Origin: UBA8514 sp034933685
Lineage (GTDB): Bacteria; Bacillota; Clostridia; Lachnospirales; Anaerotignaceae
Reading direction: 5' to 3'
DNA length: 64,000 bases
NCBI GenBank assembly: GCA_034933685.1
Contig: JAYFNB010000017.1
Coordinates: 124,001 to 188,000 of the forward strand
Both the position numbers and the translations under genes were made by a program. Below are positions 33,674 to 41,293 of the stretch, one piece after another (the stretch's first letter is position 1; each line of letters begins with the position of its first letter). The notes beneath the pieces are model-generated. The model saw only the letters and a list, made by a program, of their open reading frames with translations, made no database searches and was not told where the DNA came from.

Positions 33674-34129
33674 ATGATTATCTCCAGCTACAAAAAATTA
33701 GATACCTACAAAGGATTGTCCAAAAACCTTGATGCCGCTATTAACTTCCTTCAAACAGCGGATAAAGCTAACCTTGAAGTTGGCAAATTTGCCATTGACG
33801 CAGATGAAGTTTATGGCATTGTAAGTGAATACAGCACCAGAGCACTTGATGAAGGAAAATACGAAACTCATGAAAAATATCTTGATATTCAGTGCCTTTT
33901 GGAAGGGGAGGAGTTCATACTTGTTACCAACAAAAGCAAGCTGGAATCAACGGGATACGATGCAGCTTCCGACAAGGAAAATTACGCTGACGGAGCAGAA
34001 GAAGTGTCGGTTAGGGTAATACCCGAAGTGGCTCTTATTCTTTACCCAGAAGATGCACATAAGGCATGCTGCATGGTAAATAATGAAAGAGAGCCTGTTA
34101 AAAAATTACTTTTAAAAGTAAAAATTTAA
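33674..34129 (+). CDS. YhcH/YjgK/YiaL family protein (DUF386)
   Basis: Small cupin-like beta-sandwich protein of 151 residues. The family signature is clear: EKYLDIQCLLEGEE near residue 63 and VALILYPEDAHKACC near 123, the latter with the conserved metal-site His. Family members are found in sialic acid operons (YhcH) and in the 2,3-diketo-gulonate TRAP operon (YiaL), where a sugar mutarotase or isomerase role is suspected. GGAGGCG at 33661-33667 precedes ATG 33674. Last gene of the operon. Its presence points to a sugar-acid-like substrate. Confidence 0.9.
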   Translation: MIISSYKKLDTYKGLSKNLDAAINFLQTADKANLEVGKFAIDADEVYGIVSEYSTRALDEGKYETHEKYLDIQCLLEGEEFILVTNKSKLESTGYDAASDKENYADGAEEVSVRVIPEVALILYPEDAHKACCMVNNEREPVKKLLLKVKI

Positions 34130-34149
34130 TAGACAATTTAATTTAATAA

Positions 34150-34346
34150 AAAGCGGGATAGAGAAAACTTCTTAATGTTATTCTCCTAAAATATAAACAC
34201 ACCCTGCCCAACTCACCATTGGGTATTAGGCATTTAATTGCCTTATGAAACAAAGAAAACTAAATTCCCTCAAGATTAGTTTGCTATGCTCTATCCTGAT
34301 TTTTACTTTGCTACCCCTGTGGGCTTTTGCCCGAAGGGGTATTTTT
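34150..34346 (+). ncRNA. Unidentified structured RNA ending in an intrinsic terminator
   Basis: An outer stem GGATAGAG (34156-34163) / CTCTATCC (34289-34296) encloses at least four local hairpins: GAGAA/TTCTC, CCCAA-N7-TTGGG (34207-34223), AGGCA-N6-TGCCT (34228-34243) and AAACTAA-N12-TTAGTTT (34257-34282). Ten bases further is a terminator: TACCCCT, GGGC-TTTT-GCCC, AGGGGTA, then TTTTTT (34312-34346). This is the layout of a discrete small RNA or a riboswitch. I could not match it to a family; 6S RNA is one candidate because of its size and closing stem. No strong promoter is visible before it. Confidence 0.55.
34312..34346 (+). terminator. Terminator at the 3' end of the structured RNA
   Basis: TACCCCT / AGGGGTA outer stem, GGGC / GCCC inner stem with TTTT loop, then a T run. 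It also closes the sigma-54 operon if that reads through the RNA. Confidence 0.93.
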
Positions 34347-34440
34347 TGTGTGAAAATATTGAACGCAGTAGAAGTTTAATATTATTTTCGCAATTCTAAG
34401 CATTTGGAAAATTCTTCACAAAACCATCACTTTGTGTTCA

Positions 34441-34468
34441 TTTAAAATCCAGTTAGCTAAACTACAAT
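34441..34468 (+). promoter_or_regulatory. Possible promoter of the efflux operon
   Basis: TTTAAA (34441-34446), 16-base spacer, TACAAT (34463-34468); the start would be about 34475, 95 bases before the gene. Confidence 0.4.
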
Positions 34469-34569
34469 GTTAAAGACAAATACAGAAGCCTGTTACACAG
34501 TTAGAAAGGAATAAACGGCTTCGTGTTCATTACTACAACATATAAAAATTTTTGTCAGGAGTGAGGATT

Positions 34570-36117
34570 TTGAAAAAGCTAAAATTTACCAAGAAAAAAG
34601 GAATAGTTATATTGATAGTGTTTGCGGCAGTGCTTGCGGTTGTATTTTTTGCTACAAAGGCAAAAGTAAGCGCTAAGTCTTCTACAAGGGTGATACCGCC
34701 AACCACAACTCAAATTACTTCGGGAGACTTTGACCAGAGGGTGACGGCATCGGGCACTACGGAGGCATCTGACCCATATTCAATTTTTATTGAACTTTCC
34801 CAGGAGGTTAAAACAGTACATGTTGATGTTGGAGATTACGTAGAGGAAGGTCAGCTTTTAGTTACATATGATATTGAGGATACAAAGAAAGAACTTGAAG
34901 ATAAGCTCTCAGATGCAAAAATTACATTGCAAAATGCACAAATTACCCTTGCAGAGTTAGTTGAACCGGCAGAAGGAACTGAACTTATTGACCTCAAAAC
35001 GGCTGTTGTATCTGCGCAAAAAGCTTTGCAGGAAGCTAAAATTTCATTATCTGAGTATGAAACAAATATTGCTGAAGCTGAAAAGAATTTACCTTACTAT
35101 AAGCAGCTTTTAGAGGCAGGTTCTTTAAGCCAAAGTGAGTACGATAACTATGCAAAAGAGTACAATACCTTGCTTGACACAAAAATAACCAAAGAAAATG
35201 CGGTTGCTTCAGCGGAACTTGCCCTTGAAAAGGCAAACACAAACCTTGAAAACGGAACAAATAAGCTTAACGACAAATCAACAAGCAACAGCTATCAGAA
35301 GCAGTTAAACACAGTTTCGTCAGCACAACGTAACATTGCAAGTATACAAGAAGAAATTTCAAAGCTAACAGAAGCAACCTATAGCCCAATTAGTGGCACA
35401 ATTATAGAGTGTAATGCAGTTGAAGGACAGATGCTTACCGATAGCACAGTAATGATGCAGATAGCAGACCTTACAGACCTTAATGTGTCAGCATATGTAA
35501 GTGAGTATGACATTGCAAAGGTTGCTGTAGGGCAAAAGGTTGAACTAACAACGGACGGAATTGAAGACACCACATATATGGGAACTGTAACAAAAATAGA
35601 GCCAACAGCCGTAACGCAAGGTACAATAAGCGGAAGCGAAACAGTAGTGCCTATTTTGGTGCACATGGACGCCCCTGACGCTTTGGTTAAACCTGGATTT
35701 TCGTTTGATATGGAGATAATTGTTGTGGATTTAAAGGACGCAAATTACATTCCTGTTTCAGCAGTAGTGAAGGATAAGGAGACAGACAGCTATTGTGTTT
35801 ATGTTGTTGGTGAAGGGCAAAAATTAGAAAAAAGAGATGTTGAAATTGGCACAATGAGTGATATGTATGCAGAGATTTTAAGCGGACTTGAAGAAGATGA
35901 AACCATTATGGAAAGCCCAACGGGTGAAGTTACAGATGGGTCTTCACTAATGGATTACGCAACACATGAGGCTGCTAAAGATAGTAAAGAGACATCGTCT
36001 GAAGGCATTTTAAGCGGTTTAACTGGCGGAGCAAACCAAGGTGGTAATCAAGGCGGTATGCAAGGCGGCGGAGGAATGCCACCAAGCGGCGGCGGTGGAG
36101 GCAGACCAGGAATGTAA
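34570..36117 (+). CDS. Membrane fusion protein (MacA/HlyD-like efflux adaptor)
   Basis: Membrane-anchored adaptor of about 515 residues for the ABC exporter encoded next. A basic start and one membrane segment (about 10-30) are followed by a lipoyl-like half (TVHVDVGDYVEEGQLLV near 95), a long coiled coil (about 115-270, repeated AEKNL and QNAQ-type heptads), the second lipoyl half (TYSPISGTIIECNAVEGQ) and beta-barrel domains. The C-terminus is an unusual Gly/Gln/Pro-rich tail (GGNQGGMQGGGGMPPSGG and on). The likely start is TTG 34570 with AGGAGTGAGG upstream; GTG 34561 is an alternative. It works with the MacB-like pair and TolC-like protein that follow. Confidence 0.9.
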   Translation: MKKLKFTKKKGIVILIVFAAVLAVVFFATKAKVSAKSSTRVIPPTTTQITSGDFDQRVTASGTTEASDPYSIFIELSQEVKTVHVDVGDYVEEGQLLVTYDIEDTKKELEDKLSDAKITLQNAQITLAELVEPAEGTELIDLKTAVVSAQKALQEAKISLSEYETNIAEAEKNLPYYKQLLEAGSLSQSEYDNYAKEYNTLLDTKITKENAVASAELALEKANTNLENGTNKLNDKSTSNSYQKQLNTVSSAQRNIASIQEEISKLTEATYSPISGTIIECNAVEGQMLTDSTVMMQIADLTDLNVSAYVSEYDIAKVAVGQKVELTTDGIEDTTYMGTVTKIEPTAVTQGTISGSETVVPILVHMDAPDALVKPGFSFDMEIIVVDLKDANYIPVSAVVKDKETDSYCVYVVGEGQKLEKRDVEIGTMSDMYAEILSGLEEDETIMESPTGEVTDGSSLMDYATHEAAKDSKETSSEGILSGLTGGANQGGNQGGMQGGGGMPPSGGGGGRPGM

Positions 36118-36146
36118 AATTAAAGTAAAAAAAGGAGGTGAGCAAA

Positions 36147-36857
36147 TTGCCTTTGCTTAAAATTGAAAATATGTTTAAATGTTATAATCAAGGGGAACTT
36201 GCAGTTATGGCATTAAAGGATGTAAATTTTGAAGTTAGTGATGGAGAGTTTGTGTCTATAATGGGCACAAGCGGCTCCGGCAAATCTACAATGATGAATA
36301 TTTTGGGCTGTCTTGACAGACCTACAGAAGGAGCTTATTTCCTTGATGGTGAGGACGTTTCAGAATTTAACGATTCTCGTCTTGCTGATGTACGAAACAA
36401 AAAAATCGGCTTCGTTTTTCAGTCTTTTAATCTTTTGCCAAAGCTTTCGGCTTTAGAAAATGTTGAATTGCCTATGGCGTATGCTGGGGCATCGAAAAAG
36501 CACAGACGAGAAAAAGCAATGGATGCGCTTACAAAGGTTGGGCTTGAAGCACGTGTTTTGCATAAGCCAAATGAGCTTTCCGGTGGTCAAAGGCAAAGGG
36601 TTGCCATTGCCAGAGCCCTTGTAAACAGCCCATCAATAATAATGGCAGATGAACCAACAGGTAATCTTGATAGTAAGTCAACCTTTGAGATAATGGGTAT
36701 TTTTCAAAAGCTTAACGATGAAGGAGTTACAGTGGTTATGGTAACACATGAGCCAGATGTTGCCCAGTATACAAAGCGGATTGTGGTTTTTAAGGACGGG
36801 GAACTAATAAGCGATAAGCCTGTGGAAAACCGTGTCTTTTCCGGAGGTGAAGCATAA
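36147..36857 (+). CDS. MacB/LolD-type ABC transporter ATPase
   Basis: ATP-binding subunit of 236 residues. Walker A GTSGSGKST at 40-48, Q-loop FVFQSFNLLP, signature LSGGQRQR, Walker B IIMADEPTGNLD and switch His in MVTHEPD are all intact. The TTG start at 36147 is inferred because the preceding AAAGGAGGTG (36131-36140) overlaps the upstream GTG at 36138. The stop is directly followed by the permease ATG. This mechanotransmission-type family powers efflux of antibiotics or peptides or lipoprotein release without the substrate crossing the membrane through the transporter itself. Confidence 0.95.
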   Translation: MPLLKIENMFKCYNQGELAVMALKDVNFEVSDGEFVSIMGTSGSGKSTMMNILGCLDRPTEGAYFLDGEDVSEFNDSRLADVRNKKIGFVFQSFNLLPKLSALENVELPMAYAGASKKHRREKAMDALTKVGLEARVLHKPNELSGGQRQRVAIARALVNSPSIIMADEPTGNLDSKSTFEIMGIFQKLNDEGVTVVMVTHEPDVAQYTKRIVVFKDGELISDKPVENRVFSGGEA

Positions 36858-38072
36858 ATGAACATTTTTGAATGTGTAACAAGCTCATTTAAAAACGTAT
36901 TTGCAAACAAAATGCGTACTTTGCTTACAATGCTGGGAATTATTATAGGTATCAGCAGTGTAATTATAATTGTGGCAATTGGTAACGGCAGTCAGGCGGC
37001 AATTGAAAAGGAATTTGAAAGCTTTGGCACAGGTTCCATAACGGTTGGTTTAGTTTCTTCCAGAGATATTGAAACAAGAGACCTTTTAACAATGGATGAT
37101 TATTATATGCTTGAGAAATTAGACGGAATTCAATATATTTCCCCAACCTACAGTGGCTCTAATGCATACATTAAGCTTTTAGACCCGCAGGAGACCAACA
37201 GTGCAACTGTTACAGGCGCAACGGCAGACTATAAATATATTGATAATGCAAATGTGCTTTATGGCAGATATATTTCTGATAATGATGTTGAGATGCGCAA
37301 CAGCGTTTGCGTAATTATGGATACTACTGCAACCAAGGTTTTCGGTGTTTGTGATGACAGTGTAATTGGGCAGAAAATTAAAATTAAATCGTGGAAAGGA
37401 ACAACAAAGCTCACAGTTGTGGGTATTGTTGAAAACACTGATGCTTCTCAAATAGCTAACCCTGATGAATATTCAGACTCAGTTGTAATGCCTATTACCA
37501 CATGCATGAAGGTATTTACAAGCTCCACAATTAAGGGCATTTCAATTGTTTTAGCTGATGCAACAGCAAGTGATGAAATGAGTGAGACTATTCTTGCCGC
37601 TCTTGCAGACTTCCATGGCAATGAGGATAAATACTTAATTACTGACACAACAGACATGGTGGATTCTATTAACTCAATTCTTTCTTACGTAACTGTGTTT
37701 ATAGGCTTCGTTGCAGCAATATCTCTTTTGGTTGGAGGTATTGGCGTTATGAACATTATGATGGTAACAGTAACTGAGCGCACAAGAGAAATAGGCATAC
37801 GAAAAGCTATCGGTGCTAAAAATAAGGACATTCGTGTTCAGTTTATAATAGAAGCAATTATACTTACGGGTATGGGTGGCTTGGCAGGGCTTTTGTTTGG
37901 CTGGTTTGGCGCAATTGGCGTAGGAAGTCTTGTGGGAATTGAGCCTGTTATGAGTGTTACAGCTATTGTTGGCGCAGTTGGCGTTTCAATGGCAATTGGT
38001 ATTATTTTTGGTGTAACACCAGCAAATAAGGCAGCCATGCTAGACCCTATTGAGGCACTTAGATTTGAGTAA
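36858..38072 (+). CDS. MacB-type ABC permease (FtsX-like)
   Basis: Membrane subunit of 404 residues with the four-helix MacB topology: one N-terminal helix (about 20-42, LLTMLGIIIGISSVIIIVAIG), a large extracytoplasmic domain (about 50-275), and three C-terminal helices with the FtsX phrases LLVGGIGVMNIMMVTVTERTREIGIRKAIGA and PANKAAMLDPIEALRFE. The ATG directly abuts the ATPase stop (GGAGGTGAAGC upstream), so they are coupled. It forms the transporter with the ATPase. Confidence 0.95.
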   Translation: MNIFECVTSSFKNVFANKMRTLLTMLGIIIGISSVIIIVAIGNGSQAAIEKEFESFGTGSITVGLVSSRDIETRDLLTMDDYYMLEKLDGIQYISPTYSGSNAYIKLLDPQETNSATVTGATADYKYIDNANVLYGRYISDNDVEMRNSVCVIMDTTATKVFGVCDDSVIGQKIKIKSWKGTTKLTVVGIVENTDASQIANPDEYSDSVVMPITTCMKVFTSSTIKGISIVLADATASDEMSETILAALADFHGNEDKYLITDTTDMVDSINSILSYVTVFIGFVAAISLLVGGIGVMNIMMVTVTERTREIGIRKAIGAKNKDIRVQFIIEAIILTGMGGLAGLLFGWFGAIGVGSLVGIEPVMSVTAIVGAVGVSMAIGIIFGVTPANKAAMLDPIEALRFE

Positions 38073-38084
38073 AGGAGGTAAAAT

Positions 38085-39212
38085 ATGAAAAAAAGAGTAT
38101 TATGCATTTTAGTGGCGGTCTTAACAACGTTTGGCAGTGTTTGTGCCTTTGCAGAGGAAACACAAGACATAGAATCAACAAGCCTTTATGATACTTATTC
38201 AACCATGATAAGTGTTGATGACAGCGATTTAACGCCCATAACCCTTGATGAGGCTATAACAAAAACTATTAATAACAGCTCAGCTGTAAAGCAAACTGTC
38301 GCTAGTTTAGAGTTGCAGGAGGATAATTTGGAGATAGCGGCTAACCAGCTTACATATTCCAGCAGTGACAATTTATCCACAGCCATTTCTCTTATTAAAA
38401 GCCAGGTGACCTACAAAAACAGTATCATTTCTCAAAATAGTGAAAAAGAAAGCCTTAAATATTCTGTTAAGCAAGCCTATATTGAAATTATTGAGGCACA
38501 AAGGGAGCTTAAACTTGCAGCAGAAACTATTGAAACAGATAAAAAGAACCTTGAAATAGCAAAGATTAAAAATAAGATGGGAACTTTAAGTGCTCACGAC
38601 CTTAATGAGCAGAATCTTAGCTATGAAAAAGCATTATCAAACCTTGCAAATAAAGAAATTGCTCTTGAGGCAGACTATATTGCACTTAATGTGCTTATGG
38701 GTGTAGATATTAATAATCGATACAGTTTTCAGCTTCCTGTGGAGTATGAAGAGCTTAATCTTTCAATACCACTTGAAAGCTACATAAATTCAGCAGTTTC
38801 AAAGGCATCAAGTGTTAAGCAAAAAGAAAATTCCCTTGACCTTGCAAAACAACAGTTTGTAGTTACAGCGGCAACAAGTGAAACTGTAGGTTCTTATGCT
38901 TCCGCAAAAAACAGTGCAGATACTGCCGAAATGAACCTTGCAGATGCAAAAACATCTGTAGCTGAAACTTTGCGAAAACTTTATAATACTATTACTGAAA
39001 GTGAAATAAGCATTTCAAATAATATGAAAGAGCTTGAAACCTTAAAAGTGAAGCTTGAAACAGCTCAAACCAAATATGAAATGGGCACTGCAAGTCTAGT
39101 TGAGCTTGAGACAGCAAAGTCTAATGTTGCAACAATGGAAAACACAATTATTTCTAGTTTATATGCTCACATGCTTAATGTGGAAAAATTCAATAACCCT
39201 GATTTACTTTAA
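38085..39212 (+). CDS. TolC-family outer-channel-like protein
   Basis: Secreted protein of 375 residues with a signal peptide (about 1-24, cleavage after AFA). The body is long alpha-helical coiled coil with TolC-like repeat halves: LTPITLDEAITKTINNSSAVKQT at the start, AYIEIIEAQRELKLA near 130, ALNVLMGVD near 205 and a second copy near 245-350 ending with ETAQTKYEMGTASLVELETAKSN, the typical OEP ending. It is shorter than Gram-negative TolC and the segments that would form the membrane barrel are not obvious. AAAGGAGG precedes ATG 38085, 12 bases after the permease. In a single-membrane cell its site of action is unclear (cell wall conduit or adaptor). Confidence 0.82.
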   Translation: MKKRVLCILVAVLTTFGSVCAFAEETQDIESTSLYDTYSTMISVDDSDLTPITLDEAITKTINNSSAVKQTVASLELQEDNLEIAANQLTYSSSDNLSTAISLIKSQVTYKNSIISQNSEKESLKYSVKQAYIEIIEAQRELKLAAETIETDKKNLEIAKIKNKMGTLSAHDLNEQNLSYEKALSNLANKEIALEADYIALNVLMGVDINNRYSFQLPVEYEELNLSIPLESYINSAVSKASSVKQKENSLDLAKQQFVVTAATSETVGSYASAKNSADTAEMNLADAKTSVAETLRKLYNTITESEISISNNMKELETLKVKLETAQTKYEMGTASLVELETAKSNVATMENTIISSLYAHMLNVEKFNNPDLL

Positions 39213-39241
39213 TTTGGATATAGTGTGTGGTTAAAAAAATA

Positions 39242-39291
39242 AAAAGCATTTTCGTGATAGTTTCGGCAACAACGAAAATGCTATTTTTTTG
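39242..39291 (+). terminator. Terminator of the efflux operon
   Basis: AGCATTTTCGT pairs with ACGAAAATGCT around a 16-base loop, followed by ATTTTTTT. It lies 30 bases after the TolC-like stop. Confidence 0.92.
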
Positions 39292-39428
39292 TACAAAAAT
39301 TAATACAATTTGTACAAATAGCGTACTTAAAAATCAGAGAAGCACTCTAAGATGGTTATATCCACCTATATTATTAGTACAATGCATAAGTATTTAGTCA
39401 AAATTCACATTTAATATTAAAAAAGAGG

Positions 39429-39457
39429 TAGACTTTTTAGTCTTGCTGATTTATACT
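39429..39457 (+). promoter_or_regulatory. Sigma-A promoter of the CoA-transferase gene
   Basis: TAGACT (39429-39434), 17-base spacer, TATACT (39452-39457); start expected near 39464, only a few bases before the leader hairpin begins. Confidence 0.6.
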
Positions 39458-39466
39458 TATATTATG

Positions 39467-39549
39467 TTTCGACAAGGCTTAAAATGACACTGGCGGAATA
39501 GGGCTTTAAATGGTTATGCTTGCTGTGCCGACATTTTAGTTTGTCGAAA
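39467..39549 (+). promoter_or_regulatory. Structured 5' leader of the CoA-transferase gene
   Basis: TTTCGACAA (39467-39475) is exactly complementary to TTGTCGAAA (39541-39549), and just inside TAAAATG (39480-39486) pairs with CATTTTA (39532-39538). GGC/GCC pairs extend the rod. The apex (about 39498-39520) is single-stranded. There is no terminator and the AGGGGGA ribosome site is left free. It was not recognised as a known riboswitch; it could also be a DNA operator or a stability element. Confidence 0.55.
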
Positions 39550-39587
39550 ATAAGACACTATAACGTAATTTTATAAGGGGGATTTAC

Positions 39588-41141
39588 ATGAAGGCAAAGA
39601 CAGTATTAACATCAGAACAGGCGGCAAAACTTATTAAAAATGACGATACAGTTTTTATTGGTGGTTTCGTTGGCACTGTAGCACCAGAAGCAGTTACAAA
39701 AGCAGTTGAAAAAAGATTTCTTGAAACAGGAGAGCCTAAAAATTTATTCGCATACTTTGCAGCAGGTCAGGGCAACAGAGATGGCAGCCAGACAGACCAT
39801 TTTGCACATGACGGAATGGTTAGACGTGTTGTAGGCGGACATTGGAATTTGATTCCAAAACTTGGCGAGATGGCACTTGCAAACAAAATTGAGGCTTATA
39901 ACTTTCCACAAGGAACTTTATCACAGTTGATTAGAGATACAGCAGCACATAAGCCAGGCGTAATTACACATGTTGGTCTAAATACATATGTTGACCCACG
40001 TATTTCCGGTGGTAAACTTAACGACGTTACAAAAGAAGATTTAGTAGAGCTTATTACAATTGGCGGTGAGGAAAAACTTTTCTATAAAGCTATTCCTATT
40101 GACGTTTGCATTCTTAGAGCAAGCTATGCAGATGAATCTGGTAACGTAACAATGGAAAGAGAAGTTTGCACCCTTGAAACAACTTCAGCAGCTCAGGCAA
40201 CAAAAAATAATGGTGGTATAGTTATTGTTCAGGTAGAAAAAATAGTTAAAAATGGAACTCTTGACCCAAGACTTGTTAAGATTCCTAGAATATATGTAGA
40301 TGCGATTGTAGTTGCAGACCCTGCAGACCATGAGCAGTGCTTTAAATGCTCATATAACCCAGCACTTTGCGGCGAAGTAGTTGTTCCTCTTAACAGCATT
40401 GCGGCTGTACCAATGAGCACAAAGAAAATTATCGGCAGACGTGCGGCTATGGAACTTACAGAGGATACAGTTGTTAACCTTGGTATTGGTGTTCCAGAGT
40501 ACATTTCAGCTGTAGCTAATGAAGAAGGCATTGGTGAATATTTCACACTTACTGTTGAATCTGGCCCAGTTGGCGGTGTTCCACAAGGTGGCACACAGTT
40601 TGGTGCAGCTGTTAATGCAGAGTGTATCCTTGACCAGCCATATCAGTTCGACTTCTATGATGGTGGTGGAATTGACCTTGCATTCTTAGGTCTTGCAGAG
40701 GCTGACGAAGATGGTAATATCAATGTTTCTAAGTTTGGCCCAAGAATTGCAGGCTGCGGCGGTTTCATAAACATCACTCAAAATGCTAAAAAGACATTCT
40801 TCTGCGGAACATTTACAGCAGGCGGGCTTAAAACAAAATGCGAAGACGGTAAGCTTATAATTGTTCAAGAAGGCAAAGAGAAAAAGATGGTTAAGGCTGT
40901 TGAACATATTACTTTCAGTGGTAAATATGCAAACAAAGTTGGCCAACCTGTAATGTATATTACAGAAAGAGCTGTTTTTGAACTTAGAAAAGATGGTGTT
41001 CATCTTACAGAAGTAGCACCTGGAATTGATATTCAAACTCAAGTTCTTGACCTTATGGACTTTGTACCTAAGATGGACGGCGGAGTTAAGCTGATGGACG
41101 AAAGAATTTTCAAAGATGAAATAATGGGTCTTGCAAAATAA
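39588..41141 (+). CDS. pct: Propionate/acetate CoA-transferase (family I)
   Basis: CoA-transferase of 517 residues that swaps CoA between acetyl-CoA and propionate, lactate or similar acids. Both halves of the fused alpha/beta fold are present; the catalytic Glu is in LTVESGPVGGVP near residue 325, preceded by VNLGIGVPEY. From memory it is highly similar along its full length to the enzyme of Clostridium propionicum (phrases such as ETGEPKN, YYDGGG-like FYDGGGIDLAFLGLAE, FGPRIAGCGGFINITQNA). AGGGGGA precedes ATG 39588. It is monocistronic, with its own promoter and terminator. Acrylate-pathway partners (lactoyl-CoA dehydratase, acryloyl-CoA reductase) are not in the window, so the in vivo acid is open. 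Confidence 0.9.
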   Translation: MKAKTVLTSEQAAKLIKNDDTVFIGGFVGTVAPEAVTKAVEKRFLETGEPKNLFAYFAAGQGNRDGSQTDHFAHDGMVRRVVGGHWNLIPKLGEMALANKIEAYNFPQGTLSQLIRDTAAHKPGVITHVGLNTYVDPRISGGKLNDVTKEDLVELITIGGEEKLFYKAIPIDVCILRASYADESGNVTMEREVCTLETTSAAQATKNNGGIVIVQVEKIVKNGTLDPRLVKIPRIYVDAIVVADPADHEQCFKCSYNPALCGEVVVPLNSIAAVPMSTKKIIGRRAAMELTEDTVVNLGIGVPEYISAVANEEGIGEYFTLTVESGPVGGVPQGGTQFGAAVNAECILDQPYQFDFYDGGGIDLAFLGLAEADEDGNINVSKFGPRIAGCGGFINITQNAKKTFFCGTFTAGGLKTKCEDGKLIIVQEGKEKKMVKAVEHITFSGKYANKVGQPVMYITERAVFELRKDGVHLTEVAPGIDIQTQVLDLMDFVPKMDGGVKLMDERIFKDEIMGLAK

Positions 41142-41158
41142 ACCCAAAACAAAAACTT

Positions 41159-41195
41159 AAAGATAAGACGGCCCCATACGTCTTATCTTTTTTTG
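41159..41195 (+). terminator. Terminator of the CoA-transferase gene
   Basis: AAAGATAAGACG (41159-41170) and CGTCTTATCTTT (41179-41190), a perfect stem, then T run. Confidence 0.95.
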
Positions 41196-41223
41196 TGCAA
41201 AAGAGCGTAAATGGGTGACATTG

Positions 41224-41252
41224 TTGCAAATAGACCATTTTTAAGGTATTAT
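41224..41252 (+). promoter_or_regulatory. Sigma-A promoter of the galactose sensor operon
   Basis: TTGCAA (41224-41229), 17-base spacer, TATTAT (41247-41252), 42 bases before the response regulator ATG. Confidence 0.6.
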
Positions 41253-41293
41253 TAATTTATATGAACTGTTAATAAATTTAAGGTGGTGTACTT

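Larger units (their letters stand above)
34130..34569 (+). other. 440-base intergenic region with an RNA element and a promoter
   Basis: The left half holds the structured RNA and its terminator (34150-34346). The right half has a possible promoter (TTTAAA 34441-34446, 16 bases, TACAAT 34463-34468) for the efflux operon. An unlisted 44-codon frame at 34245-34379 overlaps the RNA (see findings). Confidence 0.6.
39213..39587 (+). other. 375-base gap: terminator, promoter and structured leader of the CoA-transferase
   Basis: It holds the efflux terminator, about 130 AT-rich bases without recognised signals, a promoter at 39429-39457 and the long hairpin at 39467-39549. No gene is visible. Confidence 0.7.

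Noticed and set aside
39490..39525. Sigma-54 promoter before the CoA-transferase gene (TGGC and TTGC pieces)
   Set aside because: GG and GC are not 10 bases apart in any alignment; a sigma-A promoter with better spacing is present.
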